DNA of 38,850 bases, from positions 646,328-685,177 of the forward strand of contig CP070648.1 of assembly GCA_020354555.1 (NCBI GenBank), given 5' to 3'. The DNA is from Armatimonadota bacterium. Lineage in GTDB: Bacteria; Armatimonadota; Hebobacteria; GCA-020354555; CP070648. Both the position numbers and the translations under genes were made by a program. The stretch's first letter is position 1; each line of letters starts with the position of its first letter. Shown here piece by piece: positions 26,503 through 34,819 of this stretch. The notes below the pieces were generated by a model that was not told the origin of the DNA, ran no database searches, and saw nothing but the letters and a program-made list of their open reading frames with translations.

Positions 26503-27675
26503 ATGGCGAGCAAGCGAAGGAATGGCGCGGCGGCAGCAGGACCGCTCAATACGCTTACGCGGCGTGAGTTCTTGACGCGCGCGGCGAGCGTTGGGGTGCT
26601 TTTGGGCGCGGGCGGTCTCACCGGCTGCGGCCGAGGGAAGGGCGGAGCCAAGCGGGACGAAATCCGCGTGCTCACGTGGAGCGGGTACGACGATCAGGAC
26701 GCGCTCAAGCCGTTCGTCGAGAAGTACGGCGTGAAGGTGCGGGCGACGTACGTCGGCGGTAATGACGAACTGTTCTCGCGGCTCAAGGCGGGCGGCCCCG
26801 GGGCGTTCGACCTCGTGACGCCGTACATGGGCTTCATCCAGCACCTGATCAACCACGACCTCCTCGCGCCGCTCGACGTTGCCCGGCTGAAGAACCTCGA
26901 CCAGGTCTTCGACCAGTTCCGCCACGGCTACTGGACGACGGCTTTCGGGGACGGCACGATCACCGGCGTGCCGTACTGCTGGGGCTCGCTGCCGCTGATC
27001 TACAACGCTGACAAGGTGCGGCCGGAGCCGACGTCGTGGAGCGCGTTGTACGACCCGCGCTATAAGGGCAAGGTCGCGGTGCTCGAAGACATGCGCGGTC
27101 TGATCTTCATCACCGCGCAGTACATCAAGGACCGCCTCGGCCCGCTCGACGACCTCGCCCACCTGACGCCGAGGCAGCTCGACATGGTGTTCGAGCAGCT
27201 CGCGAAGCTCAAGGGGCAACTGCGCACCATCGCGCCGATCGTCGGCGACTTCATCAACATGATGGAGTCGGGCGACATCTGGCTCGGCGGGGCATGGGAG
27301 CTGGCGACGGTGCAGTGCCAGCGCGACGGCTACCCGGTGAAGCAGATCATTCCCGAGGAGGGCAGCTTCGCGTGGGTGGATAGCTGGTGTCTGGTCAAGG
27401 GGGCGCAGGATCTCGACCTCGTGTACGCGTTCATAGACCACATGACGAGCATCGAGGCGCAGCAGCTTGTCGTGAAGAACCTCGGCCTGGGCTGCGTCAA
27501 CCGCGAGGCCGCGGAGGGGCTGCCGGAGGATGTCCGCGCGCTGTACAATCTCACCGATCTGGACCAGACCTTCGAGAAGTGCGTGCTGCCCGGCGTCGAG
27601 CCGACCGAGCCCGGAGGCAAGTACACGACGCTCCAGGACTGGACTCGCAAGTGGGAGGAGTGGAAGGCGCTGTAG
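26503..27675 (+). CDS. potD: Polyamine-type ABC transporter substrate-binding lipoprotein (PotD/PotF-like)
   Basis: I chose the ATG at 26503, preceded by AGGTG at good spacing; a longer frame from 26464 is possible. The N-terminus has a twin-arginine motif (TRREFLT at 19-25) and a lipobox LTGC with Cys42. Folded export by Tat followed by lipid anchoring is therefore likely. The mature part is a periplasmic binding protein of the spermidine/putrescine class: IRVLTWSGYDDQDALKPF, FDLVTPYMGFIQHLI, GVPYCWGSLPLIYNADKV, GDIWLGGAWELA. It should capture the substrate and deliver it to the permeases encoded just downstream. Polyamines are the likely ligands, although related proteins bind other compounds. 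Confidence 0.9.
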   Translation: MASKRRNGAAAAGPLNTLTRREFLTRAASVGVLLGAGGLTGCGRGKGGAKRDEIRVLTWSGYDDQDALKPFVEKYGVKVRATYVGGNDELFSRLKAGGPGAFDLVTPYMGFIQHLINHDLLAPLDVARLKNLDQVFDQFRHGYWTTAFGDGTITGVPYCWGSLPLIYNADKVRPEPTSWSALYDPRYKGKVAVLEDMRGLIFITAQYIKDRLGPLDDLAHLTPRQLDMVFEQLAKLKGQLRTIAPIVGDFINMMESGDIWLGGAWELATVQCQRDGYPVKQIIPEEGSFAWVDSWCLVKGAQDLDLVYAFIDHMTSIEAQQLVVKNLGLGCVNREAAEGLPEDVRALYNLTDLDQTFEKCVLPGVEPTEPGGKYTTLQDWTRKWEEWKAL

Positions 27676-27734
27676 TTGCCGGCCGGACGCGCGAGGGGGC
27701 GATCGTGCGGTGAGGGTGCAGTGGATGTGCGACC

Positions 27735-28808
27735 ATGGCTGATGATGGCCCCATAGTAGTCCTCGAACGCGTCACGAAACGCTTCGGCAGCGTTGTCGCG
27801 GTTGACGACGTGAGCCTGGAGGTGCGCAGGGGGGAATTCGTCTCGCTCGTCGGGCCCAGCGGGTGCGGCAAGACGACGACGCTGCGCATGATCGGCGGGT
27901 TCGAGGAGCCGACGGCGGGCCGCGTGTTCATCGAAGGGCGCGACGTCTCCGGCGTTCCCCCGAACCGGCGCTCGACGAACATGTGCTTCCAGCGCTACGC
28001 GTTGTTCCCACACCTCAACGTGTTCGATAATGTCGCTTACGGCCTGCGGGTGCGCAAGCGGCAGCGATGGGAAATCGTGGAGCGTGTCTCGCGGGCGCTT
28101 GAGCTGGTGGACCTCGCGGGATTCGAGCTGCGGCGCGTGCACGAGCTGAGCGGCGGCCAGAGCCAGCGCGTGGCTCTCGCCCGGGCGCTCGTCAACGAGC
28201 CGTCGGTGCTGCTGTTGGACGAGCCGCTGGGCGCGCTCGATCTCAAGCTGCGCCGCCAGATGCAGATCGAGTTGCGGCGGATTCAGCACGCGCTGGGGAC
28301 GACCTTCATCTACGTGACCCACGATCAAGAGGAAGCGCTGGCCATGTCGAGCCGCATCTTCATCATGAACCAGGGGCGGGTGGTGCAGGAGGGCGCGCCG
28401 GCGGAGGTGTACTCGCAGCCGGCCAACGAATTCGCGGCATCGTTCGTTGGCGAGAGCAACTTGCTGCGCGTCACGGCGACCGGGCCGCGGGAGGGCTCGT
28501 GGGGTGACGTGAAGGTCGAGATGAACGTCGGCAGCGCGCCGCCGGGATCCGAGATGCTGGTTTCCCTGCGGCCGGAGCGGATCGCCCTGCAGCCCGCGGA
28601 GGAGCCGAGCGGTGCGCCGAATCGCGCGCGGGGCCGGATTCGCGAGGCGATATTTCTCGGGCCGTTGGTGCGCTATCTTGTGGAGGTCGCAGATCGGTAC
28701 ACGCTGCGGGTCGTGCACCTCAGCTCCGGGGGCAGGACCTTCCGCGAGGGCGACGAAGTGCTGGCGGAATGGCAGGCGGACGACATGGTGGAGGTGTCGG
28801 GGGCGTGA
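27735..28808 (+). CDS. potA: Polyamine-type ABC transporter ATPase
   Basis: This ATP-hydrolysing subunit drives import. It has Walker A GPSGCGKTT (40-48), Q-loop FQRYALFPH (Gln86), signature LSGGQSQRVALARAL (138-152), Walker B VLLLDEP (158-164) and H-loop His196 in VTHDQEE. The C-terminal third is a TOBE-type regulatory domain. The length of 357 residues is usual for PotA. It lies 59 nt after the binding-protein gene and before two permease genes, so the four form one operon. Confidence 0.94.
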   Translation: MADDGPIVVLERVTKRFGSVVAVDDVSLEVRRGEFVSLVGPSGCGKTTTLRMIGGFEEPTAGRVFIEGRDVSGVPPNRRSTNMCFQRYALFPHLNVFDNVAYGLRVRKRQRWEIVERVSRALELVDLAGFELRRVHELSGGQSQRVALARALVNEPSVLLLDEPLGALDLKLRRQMQIELRRIQHALGTTFIYVTHDQEEALAMSSRIFIMNQGRVVQEGAPAEVYSQPANEFAASFVGESNLLRVTATGPREGSWGDVKVEMNVGSAPPGSEMLVSLRPERIALQPAEEPSGAPNRARGRIREAIFLGPLVRYLVEVADRYTLRVVHLSSGGRTFREGDEVLAEWQADDMVEVSGA

Positions 28809-28862
28809 GGGAGCGCCAGCCCCAACCAGGTGCCGCACGCAGCCCGTTGCCCATCACGGCCG

Positions 28863-29723
28863 ATGCGTAGAGTTCGCGCGATACTCGTCAACACACTGCC
28901 GCCGGTGCTGTATCTTGCGGCGTTCTTCTTCGTCCCGCTGGCGGTGCTCTTTCTCTACAGCTTCTGGCGTGCGGAAGCCGCGGGGCTGCGCCAGGACTTC
29001 ACGATTGCCAACTACCTCGACGTCTTCCGCGATACGGTGAACGTGACGCTGCTGATCAAGTCCGTGGTGATCGGCATCGCAGCGATGCTGGCGACGCTCG
29101 TGATCGGCTATCCCCTGGCGTACTTCATTCGCTTCCACGGCGGGCGCTACCGCAACGTGCTCCTGATGCTCGTCATCGTGTGCATGATTTCGAGCTACCT
29201 GGTGCGCGTGTATGCGTGGAAGGCGATCCTGGGCAACCGGGGCATTCTCAACTCGTTCCTCATCGCGACGGGGCTGCTAGACGAGCCGCTGTCGTTTCTC
29301 CTCTACAGCAACAGCGCGGTGCTCATTGCGTTCATCCATATCTTCACGCCGTTCATCGTCGTGCCGGTGTACTCGGCGATGAGCAGCATTGACGATTCGC
29401 TGCTGGAGGCGTCGCAGGACCTGGGCGCGTCGCCGCTGACGACGTTCCTGCGCGTCACGCTGCCGCTCAGCAAGCCGGGGATCATCGGCGGGTGTCTGCT
29501 GACGTTCATTCTCGTCGCGGGGGATTACGTGACGCCGACCCTGGTCGGCGGGGTGGACGGGATCATGATCGGCCGGACGATTCAGAGCCAGTTCGGGTTC
29601 GCGTACAACTGGCCGCTGGGGTCGGCGGTGGCGTTCGTCATGCTGCTGTGCCTGGCAGTGTGGGCGAGCGTGCTGGTGTTTGTGACGAATCTGCTGCTGC
29701 CGACGGCGGGAGGGCGGCGATGA
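28863..29723 (+). CDS. potB: Polyamine-type ABC transporter permease (PotB-like)
   Basis: About six membrane helices are visible, beginning LVNTLPPVLYLAAFFFVPLA. The permease-ATPase coupling loop (EAA motif) is EASQDLGASPLTTFLRVTLP. I favour the ATG at 28863; an in-frame GTG at 28830 is a weaker option, and neither has a strong ribosome site. The last bases overlap the start of the next permease by four (ATGA), indicating translational coupling. Confidence 0.92.
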   Translation: MRRVRAILVNTLPPVLYLAAFFFVPLAVLFLYSFWRAEAAGLRQDFTIANYLDVFRDTVNVTLLIKSVVIGIAAMLATLVIGYPLAYFIRFHGGRYRNVLLMLVIVCMISSYLVRVYAWKAILGNRGILNSFLIATGLLDEPLSFLLYSNSAVLIAFIHIFTPFIVVPVYSAMSSIDDSLLEASQDLGASPLTTFLRVTLPLSKPGIIGGCLLTFILVAGDYVTPTLVGGVDGIMIGRTIQSQFGFAYNWPLGSAVAFVMLLCLAVWASVLVFVTNLLLPTAGGRR

Positions 29724-30520
29724 AGACCGGCGCACGGCTGTGGCGCGGGTTGGCGCGGGCGCCGTTGGCGGCGTACGCGGTCGTCGCGTACATCTTCCTT
29801 TTCTTGCCGAGCCTGGTCATCGTCGTGTTCTCCTTCAACGACTCGAAGGTGACGGTGTGGCCGCCGCGCGGGTTCACGCTGCACTGGTACGCGGACATCC
29901 TGCGCGACGCGACGTTGGTCGAGTCCATCGTCAACAGCCTGATCGTCGCGTCGTTCGCCACCATCGGGGCGGTGATTCTGGGGACGATGGGCGCGCTGGC
30001 GCTGAGCCGCTATTACTTCCGCGGCAAGGGGTTGGTGAACGCGGCGATGCTCGCGCCGATTGCGATGCCGGGCTTGGTGACGGGCATCGCGATGCTGTCC
30101 TACTTCGAGTATGTGGGCTTCAACCGCTCGCTGCTGACCGTCGTCATCGCGCACGTCGTGTTCACGCTGCCGTTCGTGCTGACCATCGTCATGGCGCGCC
30201 TCAGCGATTTCGACGTCGCGGTGGAGGAGGCGGCGATGGACCTGGGCGCGTCGCCGCTGCGCTCGTTTCTGACCGTGACACTGCCCATCATCGCGCCGTC
30301 GGTGGCGGGTGCGGCGCTGATCGTGTTCGCGCTGTCGTTCGACGAATTCATCATCACGTTCTTCGTGATCGGGGCGCAGAGCACGCTGCCGCTGAAGATC
30401 TGGTCGATGATGCGCATTGGCATCGTGCCGACGATCAACGCGGTGGCGTCCATCATCATCGTGCTCTCGACGGTCGCGGTGCTGATCAGCGCGCGGTTCA
30501 TCCGCGTCGCGCGGAGCTGA
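29720..30520 (+). CDS. potC: Polyamine-type ABC transporter permease (PotC-like)
   Basis: The ATG at 29720 overlaps the potB stop by four bases. The 266 residues form about six helices. The N-terminal LFLPSLVIVVFSFNDSK and the EAA loop EEAAMDLGASPLRSFLTVTL are typical of PotC. It pairs with PotB to form the membrane channel. A 6-bp perfect hairpin (CAAGCG-AGGA-CGCTTG, 30529-30544) lies right after the stop but lacks a T-run. Confidence 0.93.
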   Translation: MKTGARLWRGLARAPLAAYAVVAYIFLFLPSLVIVVFSFNDSKVTVWPPRGFTLHWYADILRDATLVESIVNSLIVASFATIGAVILGTMGALALSRYYFRGKGLVNAAMLAPIAMPGLVTGIAMLSYFEYVGFNRSLLTVVIAHVVFTLPFVLTIVMARLSDFDVAVEEAAMDLGASPLRSFLTVTLPIIAPSVAGAALIVFALSFDEFIITFFVIGAQSTLPLKIWSMMRIGIVPTINAVASIIIVLSTVAVLISARFIRVARS

Positions 30521-30572
30521 CGAGCGGACAAGCGAGGACGCTTGCCCTACCAAGTCAAGCCGGAGGCGGACT

Positions 30573-31067
30573 ATGGATGCGATTGAGGCGATCAGGAAGC
30601 GGGCAAGCGTGCGCGCGTACAAGCCGGACCCGGTGCCGCGCGAGGTGCTGGAGGAACTGGTGGAGTGCGGCAACCGCGCGCCGTCGGCGATGGGAGTGCA
30701 CCCCTGGCATTTCGTCGTCGTGACCGAGAAGGCGATGCTGAAGAAGATCGCCGCCGCGACCGACTACGGCAAGTTCATTGCCGATGCGCCGGCGTGCATC
30801 GTGGTGCTGTGCGAGGACGGGCAGTACTTCCTTGAAGACGGCTGCGCGGCGGTGGAGAACATCCTGATCGCGGTGACGGCGCACGGGCTCGGATCATGCT
30901 GGGTCGCGGGCGATAAGAAGACGTATGCGGAGAGGATTCCTCGGATGCTCGGTGCGCCGGCCAACTACAGGCTCATCGCCTTACTGCCCGTCGGCTATCC
31001 GACGTCCACGCCCAAGCCGAAGCAGAAGCCCGGCCTGGCAGAGGTCCTGCACTGGGAGCAGTACTGA
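30573..31067 (+). CDS. Small nitroreductase-family flavoprotein
   Basis: The 164 residues fit the compact NfnB/TM1586-like nitroreductase group. The N-terminal MDAIEAIRKRASVRAYKPDP with the conserved RxSxRxY-like FMN contact, NRAPSAMGVHPWHFVVV, and GLGSCWVAGDK are characteristic. Family members use FMN and NAD(P)H to reduce nitro compounds, quinones or related substrates. The ATG is preceded by GGAGG. It lies 52 nt after potC on the same strand, so it may be read through from the transporter operon. The substrate is unknown. Confidence 0.9.
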   Translation: MDAIEAIRKRASVRAYKPDPVPREVLEELVECGNRAPSAMGVHPWHFVVVTEKAMLKKIAAATDYGKFIADAPACIVVLCEDGQYFLEDGCAAVENILIAVTAHGLGSCWVAGDKKTYAERIPRMLGAPANYRLIALLPVGYPTSTPKPKQKPGLAEVLHWEQY

Positions 31068-31236
31068 GGTCCGCGCGGCGGTGCGCGAAGCATGCGCGAG
31101 TGCTTCCGGCGCGCCAGTACCCGGCAGGAAGCCGCGTCGCCGATCCGGAAGTACAACAGTCGCCGCGGGGCTGCCTCTGAAGGCCCCTTCGCGGCCGTCT
31201 TGGGAGCATCGCCGTCAATCGGCAGCCCATGCCTGC

Positions 31237-31296
31237 AGAGTCTCGGGTGCTACCACAGCGCGGGTAATACCCGCAGACTCTTCCGGACGAGGTTCG
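31237..31296. repeat. Dispersed palindromic repeat, module A copy 2
   Basis: It matches 16814-16873 at 52 of 60 positions. The outer arms AGAGTCT and AGACTCT and the 26-nt right flank are unchanged, while most differences fall in the loop region. That pattern fits selection for the stem. Confidence 0.78.
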
Positions 31297-31338
31297 TTTT
31301 GGGCGCCGCCGCGGTCCCCGGCGTCCTTCCGCGTAGAG

Positions 31339-31476
31339 TCTCGGCTCTCAGAGAAGCAGCCGAGACTTGTCCGTGATCCTGCTGTGCGGGATTCCGGAGT
31401 GAGGCCAGGCCTCGCCAGGGTTCGTGAGCGTGGTGCCGTAGCCTGCCGGCCCCGCAGTAATACACGAACCCCATCA
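31339..31476. repeat. Dispersed palindromic repeat, module B copy 2
   Basis: It aligns to 16623-16760 without gaps. Its left part holds a perfect stem, AGTCTCGGCT pairing with AGCCGAGACT (about 31337-31367), around an 11-nt loop. The second hairpin around CTGTGCGGGATTCCGGAGTGA is shared with copy 1. Confidence 0.75.
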
Positions 31477-31705
31477 ATGCACGGACCTCGTGAGGTGATA
31501 CGGGCGTGGTTGATGTCCCTGCGAGTCGATGCCGTTCCTGCGCTGCGGGAGTCGGCCTCGGCTTTCGCTGCTGTCCTCACGGCTTGGCGAAGGTCGGCCC
31601 GCTCTTGCCTCACGAGTTTCTTCCGAGCACCCGCACATTGCCCGGCAGCGCGGTCTCGACGACGGTCGCTGTTGCGGCGAAGGCGCCGATAGGTTATCGG
31701 TCGGA

Positions 31706-31754
31706 GCGAAGTACGAGCGGACAACGGACACCCGTACTTCGCCAGGCGTCACGC
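31706..31754 (+). promoter_or_regulatory. Stem-loops in the leader of the propeller gene
   Basis: GCGAAGTACG (31706-31715) pairs perfectly with CGTACTTCGC (31733-31742) around a 17-nt loop. A second small hairpin, GGCG-TCA-CGCC, ends about five nt before the AGGAGG ribosome site (31759-31764). The position just ahead of the start suggests a role in translation or mRNA stability. It matches no riboswitch class I know. Confidence 0.4.
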
Positions 31755-31768
31755 CGTCAGGAGGAAGG

Positions 31769-34654
31769 ATGATGAGATTCGCCATTCTGGTGCTTTGCTG
31801 TTCGGTCATCGCGGCTCTGTGTATCACGCCGGCGCTAGGGGGCCAGGAGGTGCCGGTCAGTGTGACGTCCGCGACCGAGGCCTTTCCGCGGGTCTTCGGC
31901 GACACCGTGGTGTGGGGGGAGTATGGCAGCACCGGCTACGACGTCTATGCCAAGAGCCTGCGCACGGGCGCAACCACCGTCGTCGCCGCGGCGCCGGAGA
32001 GCCAGCAGCGCCCGGAGATCTGGGGCAGTCGGATCGTGTGGGAGGACTTCCGCAACGGGGATCCGGACATTTACATGTACGACCTGGCGACGGCGACGGA
32101 GACCGTGGTCTGCGGCGATGTTGCCCCCCAGTACCATCCTGCCATCTTCGGCAACCGCGTTGTCTGGCAAGACTACCGCAGCGGCAACTGGGACGTCTAC
32201 ATGTACGACCTCGCCGCGGGCGTCGAGACGCCGATTTGCACAGCGGCGAGTGATCAAGCGGATCCGGTGATCTGGGGCCATCGTATCGTGTGGCGCGACA
32301 CGCGCAACGGCAACTGGGATGTCTACATGTACGACCTCGCGACGGCGGCGGAGACGCCGATCTGCACGGATCCGACGACCCAAGCGGGGATCGCGATCTT
32401 CGGCGATCGCATCGTGTGGGAGGACCTGCGGAACGGCAACTGGGACATCTATATGTACGACCTGATGACGGCGACCGAAAGTGCGGTCTGCGTCAACCCG
32501 GCACAGCAGTATGACCCCGAGATCTGCGGCGACCGCATCGTGTGGGCGGATCAGCGCAACGGCAACATGGATGTCTACATGCACGATCTCACGGCGGATG
32601 CGGAGACCCAGGTCTGCGGCGACTCGGCCGACCAGTACAATCCGTCCATCTTCGGCGATCGCATCGCATGGCAGGATATGCGCAATCCCAGCATGGACAT
32701 CTACATGTACGACATCGACCCGTCATGGGGGGAACTGCAGATCAGCGAGCTTGTGACTCACGAGCGCTTGCCGTCCATCTCGGGCCACCGCGTCGTGGAG
32801 GAGGACTACTATTACGGCTTCTCCGATACCGACATCTGCATGTACGATCTGCCGAGCCGCACGTTCACCCACTGGTGGCGGTCGCAGCGCCAGTGCTATC
32901 CCGTGATATGGGATACCAGAATTGCGTGGCAAGACAACGGGGCGGGGAACTGGGACATCTACATGCGCGACCTCGTCAGCGGGAGCGTGAGTTCAGTGTG
33001 CACCGACGCGGCGGATCAGACGCGGCCGGCGATATTCGGCGACCGCGTGGTGTGGGAGGACGCGCGCGGCACCGACGTTGACATCTACATGTACGACTTG
33101 ACGGGGGGAAGCGAAAGCCCGATCTGCACCGCGACCGGCGACCAACTCAACCCGGTCATCTGGGGCGACCGCATCGTATGGCAGGACTACCGCGCAGGCA
33201 ACGGCGACATCTACATGTACGACCTGGCGACTGCCACCGAGATGCCCATCTGCACGAATGCCGCGCACCAGGAGCACCCCGCCATCTGGGGCGACCTGAT
33301 CGTGTGGCAAGATCTGCGCAACGGCAGTTGGGACATCTACATGTACGACCTGGCCACCGGCACCGAGACGCCGGTCAGCACGGCGGCGGCCGGCCAGACC
33401 AGCCCCGCTGTGTGGGGCGACCGCATCGTGTGGTCTGACGCGCGCAAGGGCAACTGGGACATCTACATGTACGACCTGGCGGCGGGCGCCGAGATGCCGA
33501 TCTGCGCGGCGACCGGGAACCAGGGGCTGTGCGCGATCTGGGGCGACCGCATCATATGGGAGGACTATCGCAACGGGAACGCCGACATCTACATGACGAA
33601 ATGGCCCGCGGCGTATTTCGGCAACATCGCGGGGCAGGTGCGCGTACGCGGCACGACGACCAACATCGAGGGCGCGCGCGTGGAGCTGTACCGCGACAGC
33701 CTTCTCAAATACACAGCATCGACGAACACCAACGGTCTCTACAATCTTCAGGAGGTAGCGGCCGGGGCCTACGTAGTGAAGGTGTCCGGGACGGGCTTTG
33801 TCACGCAGACGAAGGCCGGCGTCGTGATCGCGATCGGCGATACGACATACGTCAACTTCAATCTGACGGCGTCCGGGCGGCTCATGGGCCAGGTGCGCAT
33901 CCGCGGCACGACGGTGAACCTCGAGAACGCCGGCGTGTGCGCGTATCTGAACGGCCTCGAGCACGCGCTGACGTCGACCGACAGCAACGGGATCTACGTC
34001 ATTGACACCGACCTGCCGACGGGCGAGTACATGATGACCTGCGTCAAGCCCGGCTACGAGCGGCAACTGAAGGCCGGCATTGCCGTGACCTCGGGCGCGA
34101 CGACGTACGTCAACTTCAACCTGCGGTGGGTGGCGGTGAAGGGGCAGGTCAAGGATACGGGCACGGGCCTGCCGCTGATCGGCGCGGCGGTGGAGATCCG
34201 CGATGGGGATACCGTCATCGCCAACGCGACGACCACAGCGCCGTACGGCGTGTACGAGATAGACACCGCGCCCGCGCCGGGCACGTACACCGCGATCGCG
34301 CGCAAGGCCGGTTACGTGCGGCAGACGAAAACCGGCGTCGCGGTCAGCTACGGCACGACCGCGTACGTCAACTTCAACCTGCCGCGGTCGGGCACGCTCA
34401 GGGGGCAGGTCAAGGATAAGGTGGCGAACACGCCGCTCGTCGGGGCGACGGTGGTCGCGCGCAAGGACGGCATCGTGTGGGCGACGGCGACGACCGGCGC
34501 GCCGTGGGGTATCTACGAGATGGACAGCGACCTGCCGGCGGGGACCTACGTCGTTGGTGCGAGCAAAGCGGGCTACCTGGGTCAGACCAGGAAGGACATT
34601 CCCGTCACTGCGGGCGCGACGACGTACGTCAATTTCTTCCTGCAGCCGCAGTAG
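31769..34654 (+). CDS. Secreted protein with 14 beta-propeller blades and four regulatory-like beta domains
   Basis: The ATG at 31769 (or the adjacent one at 31772) follows AGGAGGAAGG and starts a signal peptide (MRFAILVLCCSVIAALCITP). Fourteen tandem repeats of about 42 residues follow (about 38-615), each with a core like GDRIVWQDYRNGNWDIYMYD. They resemble TolB/WD40-like propeller blades known from secreted proteins of Methanosarcina and some bacteria. At DNA level the unit is 126 bp, spread over 31895-33605. Blades 7-9 are the most diverged. Fourteen blades would suit two seven-bladed propellers. The rest (about 620-961) consists of four carboxypeptidase-regulatory-like beta domains of about 85 residues, each ending in TTYVNFNL-like strands. 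No catalytic motif or membrane anchor is seen. A role in surface binding is plausible but unproven. Confidence 0.85.
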   Translation: MMRFAILVLCCSVIAALCITPALGGQEVPVSVTSATEAFPRVFGDTVVWGEYGSTGYDVYAKSLRTGATTVVAAAPESQQRPEIWGSRIVWEDFRNGDPDIYMYDLATATETVVCGDVAPQYHPAIFGNRVVWQDYRSGNWDVYMYDLAAGVETPICTAASDQADPVIWGHRIVWRDTRNGNWDVYMYDLATAAETPICTDPTTQAGIAIFGDRIVWEDLRNGNWDIYMYDLMTATESAVCVNPAQQYDPEICGDRIVWADQRNGNMDVYMHDLTADAETQVCGDSADQYNPSIFGDRIAWQDMRNPSMDIYMYDIDPSWGELQISELVTHERLPSISGHRVVEEDYYYGFSDTDICMYDLPSRTFTHWWRSQRQCYPVIWDTRIAWQDNGAGNWDIYMRDLVSGSVSSVCTDAADQTRPAIFGDRVVWEDARGTDVDIYMYDLTGGSESPICTATGDQLNPVIWGDRIVWQDYRAGNGDIYMYDLATATEMPICTNAAHQEHPAIWGDLIVWQDLRNGSWDIYMYDLATGTETPVSTAAAGQTSPAVWGDRIVWSDARKGNWDIYMYDLAAGAEMPICAATGNQGLCAIWGDRIIWEDYRNGNADIYMTKWPAAYFGNIAGQVRVRGTTTNIEGARVELYRDSLLKYTASTNTNGLYNLQEVAAGAYVVKVSGTGFVTQTKAGVVIAIGDTTYVNFNLTASGRLMGQVRIRGTTVNLENAGVCAYLNGLEHALTSTDSNGIYVIDTDLPTGEYMMTCVKPGYERQLKAGIAVTSGATTYVNFNLRWVAVKGQVKDTGTGLPLIGAAVEIRDGDTVIANATTTAPYGVYEIDTAPAPGTYTAIARKAGYVRQTKTGVAVSYGTTAYVNFNLPRSGTLRGQVKDKVANTPLVGATVVARKDGIVWATATTGAPWGIYEMDSDLPAGTYVVGASKAGYLGQTRKDIPVTAGATTYVNFFLQPQ
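31895..33605 (+). repeat. Tandem 126-bp coding repeats
   Basis: Fourteen in-frame units encode the propeller blades. The stretch around GACATCTACATGTACGACCT recurs nearly unchanged in most of them. Blade starts fall at about 32023, 32149, 32275, 32401 and 32527, an exact 126-nt period. Such similarity allows gain or loss of blades by recombination. Confidence 0.8.
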
Positions 34655-34819
34655 ATTCCCGAGCCGAAAGCGGCTGCCTCACTGCAAGACTGGCTGACAT
34701 CAAGCGTGCCGGTTGGCGCGCTGCGACACCGGCGCACGCAAACCCTCGATTGGTGGACCGCGACGCAGTTGCGGACACGAGGGATGCAGTGTGAAGTACA
34801 GACGCCGCCGCGTGTGGGG

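Larger units (their letters stand above)
31068..31768. other. Intergenic region with repeat modules and a structured leader
   Basis: This 701-bp gap holds repeat module A (31237-31296), module B (31339-31476), a 15-nt stretch AATGCACGGACCTCG (31476-31490) that also occurs with one change at 16911-16925, and two stem-loops just before the next gene. I see no convincing gene in it. Open frames on either strand lack motifs. Confidence 0.55.

Noticed and set aside
24823-27441. Very long minus-strand open frame (872 codons) opposite the acetyltransferase and potD genes
   Set aside because: It is rich in Arg, Ala and Pro and has no motif, and the plus strand over the same bases encodes two clear families. 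Long antisense frames are expected in high-GC genes.
31895-33605. Regular 126-bp repeats as a possible CRISPR or satellite array
   Set aside because: The units are in frame, encode the propeller blades and vary mostly at third positions; there are no unique spacers between identical repeats.
34655-34819. Terminator between the propeller gene and the FGE-fold gene (AGCCG-AAAG-CGGCT hairpin)
   Set aside because: The stem is only five base pairs and no T-run follows on either strand.
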